Source: GWC2-45-44 sp041661665 (GTDB lineage Bacteria > Planctomycetota > Phycisphaerae > Sedimentisphaerales > UBA12454). Taken from it: a DNA stretch of 64,000 nt. Where the stretch lies: contig JBAZTW010000005.1 of the NCBI GenBank assembly GCA_041661665.1, forward strand, positions 1-64,000, written 5' to 3'. The translations under genes and the position numbers were made by a program. The stretch's first letter is position 1, and every line of letters starts with the position of its first letter. Shown one piece after another: positions 42,084 through 50,340 of the stretch. The notes beneath the pieces were generated by a model, which had not been told where the DNA came from, searched no databases, and was given only the letters and a program-made list of their open reading frames with translations.

Positions 42084-43280
42084 CTAACCTTTCTGCACAA
42101 ATCTCTTGATATTGCGGACAGCCTGTCTGAGTCGATTTTCATTTTCGACCAGTGCGATTCGCATATAATGTTCGCCGTTTTCGCCGAACGCTCTGCCCGG
42201 AGCGATTGAAACATTCGCGTATTCCATCAAGTCCATCGCGAAATCGATACTGCCCTTGCCCTTTGACTGTTCTTCGGGCACTCTTGCCCAGACGAACATC
42301 GAGCCTCTCGGCTTTTCGACCTGCCAGCCGATTTTGCTCAGCCCATCGCAGATTACATCGCGTCTTAATTGATATTTCAGGTTCTGCTCTTCGATATCCT
42401 TATCGCATTCGCGCATCGCGACGATGCTCGCAATCTGAATCGCCTGAAAAATTCCATAATCGTAATAGCCCTTTACAGTTCCCAGAGCCTCAATCATTGT
42501 TTTATTGCCGACCGCGAACCCGATTCTAAATCCCGCCATATTATATGGCTTGCTCATCGTGGTAAATTCAACGCCGACATCCTTTGCGCCTTTTGCGGAC
42601 ATAAAGCTCGGCGCTTTGTAGCCGTCAAAGCAGGTCTCGCCATAAGCAAAATCGTGAATGACCGCGATTTGCATTTTTTTCGCAAAGTCAACCACCGTCT
42701 CAAAATAGCCTATGTCGTTCACGGTCATCGCAGTCGGATTATGCGGGAAATTCAAAATCATAACCTTTGGTCGCGGATACAGTTTTTCGCAAACGTGTAT
42801 CATATCCTGCAGAGATTGCTCGGTATTACCAAGCGGAACGGTAACGACATTCGCTCCCGCCAGAGCAACGGCGTAAATATGAATCGGAAACGCGGGGTCA
42901 GCCACAATCGCTGTATCGCCCGGCCCAAGCATCGCAAGGCACATATGACTAAAACCCTCTTTGCTTCCGACGCAGGCGATTACTTCGCTGTTGGGGTCGA
43001 GTTCGACATCCCATTTGCGTTTATACTTGAGAGCAACTTCTCTGCGAAGATTAAAAATGCCCTTGCTCACGCTGTATCGCTGATTACGCTGGTCGCGAAC
43101 AGCCTCGCACAGTTTATCCACAACAATCTGCGGCGTTGGGTCAAGAGGATTGCCCATACCCAAATCTATAATATCAATCTGCTGCTGCCTTTTGGCGAGT
43201 TTGAGTGCGTTTAATCGGCCAAACAAATATGGCGGCAGCCTTTTAATTCGCTCTGCTGGTTCTATTTTAAACTCTTCCAT
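42084..43280 (-). CDS. class I/II aminotransferase, AlaC-like
   Basis: The 398-residue fold-I PLP enzyme has DLGMGNPLDPTP near the N-terminus, NFPHNPTAMT in the cofactor region and SKPYNMAGFRIGF with the Schiff-base lysine. Overall it resembles glutamate-pyruvate transaminase AlaC and the LL-diaminopimelate aminotransferase group. Conversion of pyruvate and glutamate to alanine is the best guess. It stands alone. Confidence 0.85.
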   Translation of the reverse strand: MEEFKIEPAERIKRLPPYLFGRLNALKLAKRQQQIDIIDLGMGNPLDPTPQIVVDKLCEAVRDQRNQRYSVSKGIFNLRREVALKYKRKWDVELDPNSEVIACVGSKEGFSHMCLAMLGPGDTAIVADPAFPIHIYAVALAGANVVTVPLGNTEQSLQDMIHVCEKLYPRPKVMILNFPHNPTAMTVNDIGYFETVVDFAKKMQIAVIHDFAYGETCFDGYKAPSFMSAKGAKDVGVEFTTMSKPYNMAGFRIGFAVGNKTMIEALGTVKGYYDYGIFQAIQIASIVAMRECDKDIEEQNLKYQLRRDVICDGLSKIGWQVEKPRGSMFVWARVPEEQSKGKGSIDFAMDLMEYANVSIAPGRAFGENGEHYMRIALVENENRLRQAVRNIKRFVQKG

Positions 43281-43338
43281 AATTATAACTCACAAAAAAT
43301 TATTCCAAAAATTGTCTATTGATTACTGACTATTATTT

Positions 43339-44442
43339 TTACGTTTTCATCGAATCTAATTCTATGAATGCTATCGGCAGGAAAATAAAAATCGGCATCC
43401 ACGCCCAAAGTTCGGGTATTACTTTGCCGGAGATTATCACTTCAGACGCGAAAAGTTTCGACATAAAAGTCATAACATAACACACCCCTGTCAGTATAAA
43501 ACTAACAAATACCGCCGATTTAAGCGTTTTTGGGTCTCTGCAAACAAGTACCGGCAGCGAAATCATAAGCATAATCAAATTGACTATCGGGTCGGTGAGC
43601 CTGAAATTTTTCTGCGCATAAAGTTTGGGCAAATCTTTCGGGCTTTGTCGAGCGAGCTTGACAAGGTCATAAGAACTGAGTAAATCCATATGCACCGATT
43701 TTCTTCTAACCGGAATATCCTTTGGCGTAAGGTCGCTCGGATACGATTTAATCGTTTCAGAAGGTCTGTCAGTCAGTTTTGCCGATACCATATAGAATAC
43801 GCCGTTATCAAAAATCCATGATTTCGTATCAAGGTCGTAGGAGGCGGAATCGGCTTTGATAATGCCGGTTACGTCCCACAGCGCAGAATCGCCTCTTTGT
43901 TTCCTGGTGATTATTGTCGGATTGACAATAATATCTTCCTTGACCTTAAATTGAGGCGAGCTGAACAGGCTGCCGCTGCTGTCGCTGATAAACCACAAAT
44001 CATAGGATAGCGTTTCGTCAAGCGCATCGGGAGAACGAACAAGTTTGTCAGCCAGCGGCGGAATTAAAAATTCCTGGTCTGTCACATGCAGCCCGGTGAA
44101 CATCAGCGACAAAAATAATATCGGAGCGATTATTCTTTTCAGACTTACGCCTGAAGCCATAACAGCGACTAATTCATTATTTCTTGTCATTTTGCCCAGC
44201 GAAAACACCGCTGCGACGACTGTAATCATTCCGGAAAAATCTCTGAAATACAGCAAGCTGTTTCTGCCATAATAAGTCGCTATGTTCCTGCAGATGGCCA
44301 GAATGCCAATGCTGGTCTGCTCTGTGAACTCGTCGATATTTACGAACAAATCAATCATTATGCGCAGGCCCATCAGCACGGCAAACGCGATGACATAGCC
44401 GGTCAGAAAGTTTTTCGTAACATATCTGTCAATGATTTTCAT
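43339..44442 (-). CDS. LptF/LptG-family permease (shorter)
   Basis: The 367-residue YjgP/YjgQ-type permease has two pairs of helices flanking a periplasmic beta domain. It begins with IIDRYVTKNFLTGYVIAF and contains RNNELVAVMASGVSLKRI, the coupling-helix region that contacts the LptB ATPase. It would form the lipopolysaccharide-extracting complex with the neighbouring larger permease. The two genes are 6 bases apart. The ATPase gene is not in the window. Confidence 0.88.
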   Translation of the reverse strand: MKIIDRYVTKNFLTGYVIAFAVLMGLRIMIDLFVNIDEFTEQTSIGILAICRNIATYYGRNSLLYFRDFSGMITVVAAVFSLGKMTRNNELVAVMASGVSLKRIIAPILFLSLMFTGLHVTDQEFLIPPLADKLVRSPDALDETLSYDLWFISDSSGSLFSSPQFKVKEDIIVNPTIITRKQRGDSALWDVTGIIKADSASYDLDTKSWIFDNGVFYMVSAKLTDRPSETIKSYPSDLTPKDIPVRRKSVHMDLLSSYDLVKLARQSPKDLPKLYAQKNFRLTDPIVNLIMLMISLPVLVCRDPKTLKSAVFVSFILTGVCYVMTFMSKLFASEVIISGKVIPELWAWMPIFIFLPIAFIELDSMKT

Positions 44443-44448
44443 TTTTCG

Positions 44449-46047
44449 TTAATTTCGTAAGAGTCTTCTATACAGCATAAGCGCAAACATCGTTAACGCC
44501 AGCAGCCCCAACCACATAACGCCTATGCCTATATCAGCCTTTAAATCTGTCGGGCGGCTCCTTGTGATATTTTTGCCCATCATAATAAACACCAGCAGCG
44601 CTGCCGCCGGTATCGAGCTTACGCCGAATGCCGTAAGTAAATGTCCGCCTCTGAATCTGATGCCAAGCCCGATGCCTATAATAATCAGCGTAATACATCC
44701 GATTCCGAAAACCAGGCGGGAATGAATCTCCGCCCTGATTTCAAAAAGCGTAACCATTATTTTCCTGTTCACTTCCTTTATCATCGCTTCAAGCTGCGTG
44801 CTCGGCTGAGTAATATATTTGTGTTCCCTGACGGTGGCAATTATATCTTCGCCAAGTTTTGCCGCAACACTGTGCGGCAGACTAATATCCTGCGAGGTGA
44901 ACCTCGGCTTGATATATTCAATCCCTCTGTCGAGCCAGATAGCGTTGGGGAATGTGAGTATCAGCACATTGCTGGGACGTTTTTCGGTATCGCCGGAAAG
45001 CTGCAAGGTGAGTTTTTCACCGTGATAACTTTTTAGCAGTTCACCGCTGGTTTTGTCATATTCAAACAGGTTAACATCGCCCGCAACTTCCACCGCGTTT
45101 TGTCCCGGCATAAGTGAGCTGCTTTTTCCTGTAATTTTCAGCAGCTTATCTTTGCTGTATAACTGAAAGAAATTATCTTTCGGGGCGTTTATACTCTTTT
45201 TAATTTCGTCGGCAAGCAATTCAATAGTCATTCGTTCATAAGCGTCCCATGCGGTAAGAGCAATCGGGTAATAGAGAATCGGCGAGGCCTCTATCGCGTT
45301 TATCTGCTCTATTTTCTGAAATTTTATATTGTCCTGCATCATAGTTTCAAACGGAGCGCTAATCGATGTCGCCTTTAAAAAGAAGATTTCGCCGTTTTCA
45401 TCAAATTGAAATGTGTTTTTGGCCAGGACTTTTACTTCGCTGAACCTGCCGGACGAATTGTCAAAGTTAATTATCGCCGATTCAGCCGTGATGATTTTTT
45501 TCTTGCCGCTCTTGGCATCCATAATAACCACGCCTAACAGGCTTGAGCTTTTGGCATCCGCGGCATCGGCATATATCTTAAATTGACTGTTAGGCAGGCT
45601 ATAGTATCCCTGCCTGTGGATATTTCTGAACAGGATTTGCTTGGCATCAGCCGTTATTGAATTTTCCGCACGATGCACATAGATAGGAACAACGTGAAAA
45701 CTCAATATCAGATTCGCGATAGCAACAACAATAGCCAGAATAAGCCCCGGATAGACTAACATTGCCGGGCTTATGCCGCTTGCCTTGCAGGCATCGAATT
45801 CATTGTCCGCAGCGAATCTGCCATAGACTAACGAAGTTGCGAAAAGAGCCGATACCGGCAGAACAAACGTGAGAGTTATGGGCAGAAAATATCCGAGCAG
45901 GTCTACAACCTGAGCCGGCCCTACGCCATACTCTTGTATTGGCCGCAGGATACTTCCCAGGCTCATAATCACGCCGAGCCCGACCGTTGAAAGCGCAAAA
46001 ACTTTCAGCAGTTCCTTAAAAATATATCTGTGCAGTATAAAAACCAT
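44449..46047 (-). CDS. LptF/LptG-family permease, enlarged
   Basis: The 532-residue protein starts LHRYIFKELLKVFALSTVGLG and has NEFDACKASGISPAMLV as coupling helix. Three helices lie at each end. The central periplasmic part is about 150 residues longer than in standard LptF/LptG (about 360 residues in total), apparently within the jellyroll region that carries lipopolysaccharide. It is first in the two-gene unit. The extra segment may reflect a different lipid A or bridge partner; that is inference. Confidence 0.85.
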   Translation of the reverse strand: MVFILHRYIFKELLKVFALSTVGLGVIMSLGSILRPIQEYGVGPAQVVDLLGYFLPITLTFVLPVSALFATSLVYGRFAADNEFDACKASGISPAMLVYPGLILAIVVAIANLILSFHVVPIYVHRAENSITADAKQILFRNIHRQGYYSLPNSQFKIYADAADAKSSSLLGVVIMDAKSGKKKIITAESAIINFDNSSGRFSEVKVLAKNTFQFDENGEIFFLKATSISAPFETMMQDNIKFQKIEQINAIEASPILYYPIALTAWDAYERMTIELLADEIKKSINAPKDNFFQLYSKDKLLKITGKSSSLMPGQNAVEVAGDVNLFEYDKTSGELLKSYHGEKLTLQLSGDTEKRPSNVLILTFPNAIWLDRGIEYIKPRFTSQDISLPHSVAAKLGEDIIATVREHKYITQPSTQLEAMIKEVNRKIMVTLFEIRAEIHSRLVFGIGCITLIIIGIGLGIRFRGGHLLTAFGVSSIPAAALLVFIMMGKNITRSRPTDLKADIGIGVMWLGLLALTMFALMLYRRLLRN

Positions 46048-46270
46048 AATTATTCAGCCGGTATTGTCGTCAAAACTGCAATTTTTGCAATAAAATTAGT
46101 GAAAATCATAGCAATTATTACGGGTTGTGCTTAAAGACCCACGGGTTGCTGATTATTGGCTATTGGCTGCTGACCACTAAATTTATATATTTTTGTTGAA
46201 ATTTCACAGCAATTAAGGCAGAATACCCCCCTCAAAATCGAAAACAGGTAAAATTCAGGGATAGGTAGCA

Positions 46271-46408
46271 ATGGAAAATCATCGTATAAGCAAGATTAAA
46301 AAGCAGCGTAAAAGCGGTTTTTTGGCCAGAATGCGTACTAAAGGCGGCAGAAATATCCTCAGCAGAAGACGCAGAATCGGCAGAACTCTAAAGCTGAGAA
46401 ACGTTTAG
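46271..46408 (+). CDS. rpmH: 50S ribosomal protein L34
   Basis: The 45-residue very basic protein matches L34: HRISKIKKQRKSGFLARMRT followed by KGGRNILSRRRRIGRTLKL. A strong terminator follows 40 bases after the stop. The usual neighbours rnpA, yidD and yidC are absent, and a small membrane protein gene follows instead. Confidence 0.93.
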   Translation: MENHRISKIKKQRKSGFLARMRTKGGRNILSRRRRIGRTLKLRNV

Positions 46409-46448
46409 CACCCACACACAAAATCAGCTTTAACTAATCTAAACAGAG

Positions 46449-46473
46449 AAAATCCCGACATATCGGGATTTTT
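46449..46473 (+). terminator. terminator after rpmH
   Basis: AAAATCCCGA and TCGGGATTTT form a 10-bp stem with a CATA loop and further T residues. A second hairpin, GCTGC...GCAGC, follows directly to about 46493. Confidence 0.92.
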
Positions 46474-46575
46474 GCTGCGCCTATAGGCAGCAAAAAAGAA
46501 TATTATTAACCAGAACAAAAAAGAATTGATGTGCCGGATAGGCGAGAGAATTCTTTGCTAAGCGGATTAAATTGA

Positions 46576-46603
46576 TTGAGTTTGGAAAGAAAAAGAGTAG
46601 AAT
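46576..46603 (+). promoter_or_regulatory. promoter for the small membrane protein
   Basis: TTGAGT and TAGAAT are 16 bases apart, about 60 bases before the next start codon. The block TTGAGTTTGGAAA and the spacing equal those at 3061-3088. Confidence 0.55.
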
Positions 46604-46664
46604 TTTGGCAGACATTGACTCCGATGAGAAAATTTAACAGGCACAAATTTTTAGTGAGGTGTGT

Positions 46665-46802
46665 ATGTTTATTATATTAAAGATTAGCGGAATGGCCTGG
46701 GTAAGTATTGCAGCGGCGGCTTTAATTTTGATTTTGATTGGCGCAGGAGTAACAAAGAAATTTTTTCCAGAGAAGAAAAATAAGCCCTGGAAAAAAATAT
46801 AA
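46665..46802 (+). CDS. small single-helix membrane protein, 45 residues
   Basis: The ORF encodes one hydrophobic segment (MAWVSIAAAALILILIGAGV) followed by a basic tail (TKKFFPEKKNKPWKKI). GAGGTG lies a few bases upstream of the ATG, and a promoter and a following hairpin frame it, so it looks like a real gene. I know of no named family. Confidence 0.55.
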   Translation: MFIILKISGMAWVSIAAAALILILIGAGVTKKFFPEKKNKPWKKI

Positions 46803-46813
46803 TTTCTTAACGA

Positions 46814-46834
46814 CCCGCACCGATTGGGTGCGGG
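46814..46834 (+). terminator. hairpin after the small membrane protein gene
   Basis: CCCGCACC and GGTGCGGG form an 8-bp GC-rich stem 12 bases after the stop. No T run follows, so it is a weak terminator or a processing site. Confidence 0.45.
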
Positions 46835-46906
46835 ATGAAATAAAAACAGGAGCAGGGAGAAATAAGTTAAGAGTTTATAGTGAAAAGTATAAAGGAGTGC
46901 TGTCAT

Positions 46907-47332
46907 ATGAAAACCAGACTGAAAATGACAATGTTTTTTCTTGCAGGATGTCTGATTGGAACTGTTGTCGGCGGCGGGTTAATTGCGTGGCAATACACCA
47001 AACTTTTTAAACGGGAGTATTTGGTACAAGTTGTGGATCAGGCAAACATAGTCCGAGATATCTATGCAGGAAAGTCAAAGGAATTTGCTGACAGTATTGT
47101 TCGAATTTTGCCCCAGTATGTCATCGCTTTAAATAAGATGTATGGAAAGGATGAAAAGAAACTTCCTGCCCTTTGGCTGATTAAAAGAGTTTATAAAGAA
47201 AACTCGATTCCCGTGCCTGAAGAGATTTCTGCGATATTAAACTCACTTCCACCAAAGCCGCTAAGCCCTTGCGAACTCCGCAGAATCAAGAGTGCCGAGT
47301 CCAATGAGCCGAACACAAAACAACTGCAATGA
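46907..47332 (+). CDS. membrane-anchored protein of unknown function
   Basis: The 141-residue protein has an N-terminal helix (MFFLAGCLIGTVVGGGLIAW) and a soluble helical part ending in a proline-rich, polar tail (LPPKPLSPCELRR). ATG 46907 has AAAGGAG nine bases upstream; an upstream in-frame start lacks support. The LAGC motif could be a lipobox, but the cysteine lies inside the helix followed by more hydrophobic residues, so an anchor is likelier. No family recognised. Confidence 0.6.
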   Translation: MKTRLKMTMFFLAGCLIGTVVGGGLIAWQYTKLFKREYLVQVVDQANIVRDIYAGKSKEFADSIVRILPQYVIALNKMYGKDEKKLPALWLIKRVYKENSIPVPEEISAILNSLPPKPLSPCELRRIKSAESNEPNTKQLQ

Positions 47333-47388
47333 AAGATAGACGAACCCCGTCATACGGGGATGATAGGGTTGACCACAAGTTATGGCGT

Positions 47389-47421
47389 AAAAAAAGGCTC
47401 ACCTCCTGGGCGAGCCTTTTT
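47389..47421 (-). terminator. terminator of cold-shock gene 2
   Basis: AAAAAGGCTC and GAGCCTTTTT form a 10-bp stem around 11 bases, 22 bases past the stop codon. T-rich flanks are on both strands. Confidence 0.9.
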
Positions 47422-47442
47422 AATGGTGCAAGTCTTGAATTG

Positions 47443-47646
47443 TTAAGCTGGGGTAACATTTGTAGCACAAGGGCCTTTTTTGCCCTGTCCTGCCTCAAAG
47501 TTAACCTTCTGGTTCTCATTGAGTGTTGCGTAACCTGCGGTTTTCACTTCCGAATGGTGGACGAACAAGTCACTGCCGCCGCCATCGGGAGTAATAAAAC
47601 CAAAACCTTTGTCTGCATTAAACCATTTTACTGTTCCTAAACTCAC
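47443..47646 (-). CDS. cold-shock protein, CspA family (copy 2)
   Basis: This 67-residue OB-fold protein has KGFGFI and LFVHHSEV like copy 1 and shares its GTG start, the AGGAG site seven bases upstream and the GPCATNVTPA end. Promoter (47755-47782), leader hairpin (47688-47728) and terminator are all identifiable, making a monocistronic unit. The two copies probably arose by duplication with their leaders. Confidence 0.95.
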   Translation of the reverse strand: MSLGTVKWFNADKGFGFITPDGGGSDLFVHHSEVKTAGYATLNENQKVNFEAGQGKKGPCATNVTPA

Positions 47647-47687
47647 TTTACTGCTCCTGGGCCTAATATAGGCCAGTTAAACATACT

Positions 47688-47728
47688 ATCTCTCGATTTG
47701 ATTTATTGGAAGCATACTCTTGAGAGAT
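47688..47728 (-). promoter_or_regulatory. leader hairpin of cold-shock gene 2
   Basis: ATCTCTC and GAGAGAT pair around a 27-base loop holding AGTAT and an AATAAAT-type stretch, the same as at 9727-9767. A GGCCTA-ta-TAGGCC dyad lies between this hairpin and the ribosome site in this copy only. Confidence 0.7.
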
Positions 47729-47754
47729 GAAAGGATACACACCAAACTAAATGA

Positions 47755-47782
47755 ATTGTATAAACTGGATTTAAAAAGTCAA
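47755..47782 (-). promoter_or_regulatory. sigma70 promoter of cold-shock gene 2
   Basis: TTGACT (47777-47782) and TACAAT (47755-47760) are 16 bases apart on the minus strand. Transcription would start near 47748, giving a leader of about 100 bases with the conserved hairpin near its 5' end. Confidence 0.75.
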
Positions 47783-47828
47783 GAAAAATATAAAATAATT
47801 TTTAATGCCGATTTGATAGGGTTGGCGT

Positions 47829-48383
47829 CTAACTATTATCTATTATTTCAAGCAGCGCAGCGTCAATATCGAGACAGGTTGCTTTGCCGAGAATATCAAC
47901 CTGAAGGATAAGCCTGGTTTTGCTCTGGTCTTCTGCGACAAATCCCTCTGTTCCCATAAGAGGGCCTGCGACGACTTTGCATCGCTGGCCTGCCTTAATG
48001 TAGTTATGCGGCAAAAGTTCTGCGCCGCTGGTAAGGGCTTTTTCAATTGGTAAAAGTTCCTCTACGATATGCCGCTGGTCGTTGACCTGAAGTATCTGTG
48101 CGACACGGTTGGTTTTGAGGACTTCCAGCCGGTCATTTTCGCTGCCGCAGAAAAAAATATAACCGCTGAACAGCGGCAGCATCGAACGCATAACTCTTCG
48201 GCTTTTGCGATAGACTTTTTCCGTCATTGGAAGAAAGTAGCTGATATTTTTTTTCTGCATTTGCCAGGCGAGAGCTTTTTCGTTTCTGCTTTTGGTATGC
48301 GCAATCCACCATAAGCCGGCGAAGTCCTTAATGCTCGACTCGGCAGGCCAAATCATCGGAGGATTTTCACTAAGTTTCAGCAT
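47829..48383 (-). CDS. NusG-like antitermination factor
   Basis: The 184-residue protein has an NGN domain (WWIAHTKSRNEKALAWQM, FLPMTEKVYR, FSGYIFFCG) and a C-terminal KOW-like domain (IKAGQRCKVVAGPLMGTEGFV). It is more like the specialised RfaH/UpxY/LoaP factors than housekeeping NusG and would help RNA polymerase through long glycan operons. Which operon it controls is not visible. It is last in a manA operon, 15 bases after manA. Confidence 0.85.
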   Translation of the reverse strand: MLKLSENPPMIWPAESSIKDFAGLWWIAHTKSRNEKALAWQMQKKNISYFLPMTEKVYRKSRRVMRSMLPLFSGYIFFCGSENDRLEVLKTNRVAQILQVNDQRHIVEELLPIEKALTSGAELLPHNYIKAGQRCKVVAGPLMGTEGFVAEDQSKTRLILQVDILGKATCLDIDAALLEIIDNS

Positions 48384-48398
48384 AGGTTTTTTGAGGGT

Positions 48399-49343
48399 TT
48401 AAAATGTTGACGACAGGCAAATTGTTTCTGAGCTAAAAATAAATTCGCCATTAAATTCCGCAGGCAGCAAAAGTGTCTGCCCGATTGAAAAATCGACTGG
48501 CTCTGCATCGGGGGATGTAATTTTTCCGCTTCCGGAGATAATTATAATTACTTTTACTGCTCCTGCGGCAATTTTCGCCGAGCCGCCCGCTTTTGCAGTC
48601 GTTTTGTCAACCTTGAATAAATCGCAGTCAATCAATCTGCCTGCGTCTTTTACGGTTAAGACTTTCGGGTCCTGATTAAAATGAATGCTTTCCAGGGCTT
48701 CGGCGATATGCAACTGCCGAGGTTTACCGTTTTGCAATCTGTTCCAGTCAAAGACGCGGTATGTTGTGTCGGAGGGCGTTTGAATCTCCGCAATCAGATT
48801 TCCCGCTCCGATAGCGTGAACGGTGCCTGCGGGCAGGAAATGGCACTGGCCTTTTTTAACCTGCACTTTATTCAGAAGTTTTGCGCAACTGCCGTCTTTG
48901 ACGGCCTTTTCAAACATCTGTTTTGTCGTGCCGGGCTTCAATCCCTTATAAATGCAGGCATCTGGCGTGCAGTTCACGATATACCAACATTCGGTTTTTG
49001 CTCTTGCGTTTGGAAGTTTTTTTGCGGCCTGGCTGTCAGGGTGAACCTGAACGCTTAGGACATCGTTAGCGTCGATAAACTTTATCAACAGACCGAATGG
49101 CGGCTGATAACTTTTTTGTCCAAGTATCTGATGCGGATATTTTTGCAGGACTTCGCCGATGGTATTGCCGACAAATTCGCCGTTTTCTATAACCGATTTA
49201 TCGCTGGGCAAATCGACCAATTCCCAGCTTTCGCCGATTTTTTTGTCAGCGGGAAAATCCTTATTAAAAAGATTTCTCAGCTTATTTCCGCCCCAGATAA
49301 TTTCTTTGTAAATGGGTTTGAATTTTAACGGATAAAATTTCAT
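48399..49343 (-). CDS. manA: mannose-6-phosphate isomerase, class I type
   Basis: The 314-residue cupin enzyme interconverts mannose-6-phosphate and fructose-6-phosphate. FKPIYKEIIWGGNKL opens the protein. Zinc ligands lie in VQVHPDSQAA and the FLPAGTVHAIGAGNLIAEIQ region. It feeds GDP-mannose synthesis for glycans. It lies 9 bases after the amidase gene. Confidence 0.92.
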   Translation of the reverse strand: MKFYPLKFKPIYKEIIWGGNKLRNLFNKDFPADKKIGESWELVDLPSDKSVIENGEFVGNTIGEVLQKYPHQILGQKSYQPPFGLLIKFIDANDVLSVQVHPDSQAAKKLPNARAKTECWYIVNCTPDACIYKGLKPGTTKQMFEKAVKDGSCAKLLNKVQVKKGQCHFLPAGTVHAIGAGNLIAEIQTPSDTTYRVFDWNRLQNGKPRQLHIAEALESIHFNQDPKVLTVKDAGRLIDCDLFKVDKTTAKAGGSAKIAAGAVKVIIIISGSGKITSPDAEPVDFSIGQTLLLPAEFNGEFIFSSETICLSSTF

Positions 49344-49352
49344 TTCGAGTAT

Positions 49353-50315
49353 TTACCTGCCGCCGAAATAATTTATAACGCCGCCTGTGATAGCGGTCGC
49401 GATTTTCTGCTGCATATTTTTGTCTCTAAGCTGATTTGCTTCCCAGTAGTTCGACAGATAACCCATTTCTATCAGTACAGCAGGGCACTGGCTTAATTTC
49501 AGCACTCTGTAATCAGCTTCTTTTCTGCCCCTGCTTGGTATTCCTGTTTTTGACATTTGCGTATTGATGGAATCAGCCAGTTTCATCGCCTGCCAGTCCG
49601 GCCGTCTGGCTACATATACGCTGAATCCATTAATAGAGCTTGTCGCGCAGGAGTCTGCGTGAATGCTTATGAACAGCACAGCCTTATTTCTGGTGCCGAT
49701 ATTGGCGCGCTCTTCAAGCTCAATAAACACATCGCTGCTTCGCGTCATTATCACCCTGAAGCCTTGTTTTCTCAACAAGTCGGTAAGCGCAAGGGCGACA
49801 TCAAGATTGACGGTCTTTTCATAAAAGCCGTTCGGACTTATTGCGCCGGAGTCTTTTCCGCCGTGCCCTGCGTCAACGACGATTATTCTGCCTCCTCCGC
49901 CTGTCCAGGGTGTTAGAACCGGCTTGGGTGCAGGAATCGGCGTAATTCGCGGCTGTATCTGAACAGTGGTCTTTCCGGTAATCTCGCTATTTATTTGAGC
50001 AAGCAAACTTGAGCGAACGTGCAGCATACCATCTATTTTTTTAGTTTTACCGAGCGTGCCGAAGTATTTATCGTTCAAGTAGACATAGTCCTCTTTCGGA
50101 TAAATCCCGACCGTATTTCCGCCGCCGGTAAAAATAACTTTCCTGTCGGTTATTTCCGAAACAGACATTTCTAATTTGCCGGCAAGATAATAAACGTTTA
50201 TCAATTCATCCTGAGTAAGACTGCCTGACGACGTTCGTTTCGACGCTTGCTGACAGCCGGACAATCCCATAGAAGCAACTGCGAATAACAAAACACATAA
50301 AACTTTCTTTTTCAT
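49353..50315 (-). CDS. N-acetylmuramoyl-L-alanine amidase lipoprotein
   Basis: The 320-residue protein starts with a lipoprotein signal (VASMGLSGC) and has a central linker and an Amidase_3 domain. VVDAGHGGKDSGA carries the first zinc histidine; later come a conserved Glu in FYEKTVNLDVA, ISIHADSCA and a final PAVLIEMGYLSN with catalytic Glu. It cuts the peptide stem from peptidoglycan. ATG 50315 has AGGA eight bases upstream; the longer frame from 50387 would overlap ruvB. Confidence 0.9.
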   Translation of the reverse strand: MKKKVLCVLLFAVASMGLSGCQQASKRTSSGSLTQDELINVYYLAGKLEMSVSEITDRKVIFTGGGNTVGIYPKEDYVYLNDKYFGTLGKTKKIDGMLHVRSSLLAQINSEITGKTTVQIQPRITPIPAPKPVLTPWTGGGGRIIVVDAGHGGKDSGAISPNGFYEKTVNLDVALALTDLLRKQGFRVIMTRSSDVFIELEERANIGTRNKAVLFISIHADSCATSSINGFSVYVARRPDWQAMKLADSINTQMSKTGIPSRGRKEADYRVLKLSQCPAVLIEMGYLSNYWEANQLRDKNMQQKIATAITGGVINYFGGR

Positions 50316-50340
50316 AAAAAATATCCTGCAAAAAATCCTT

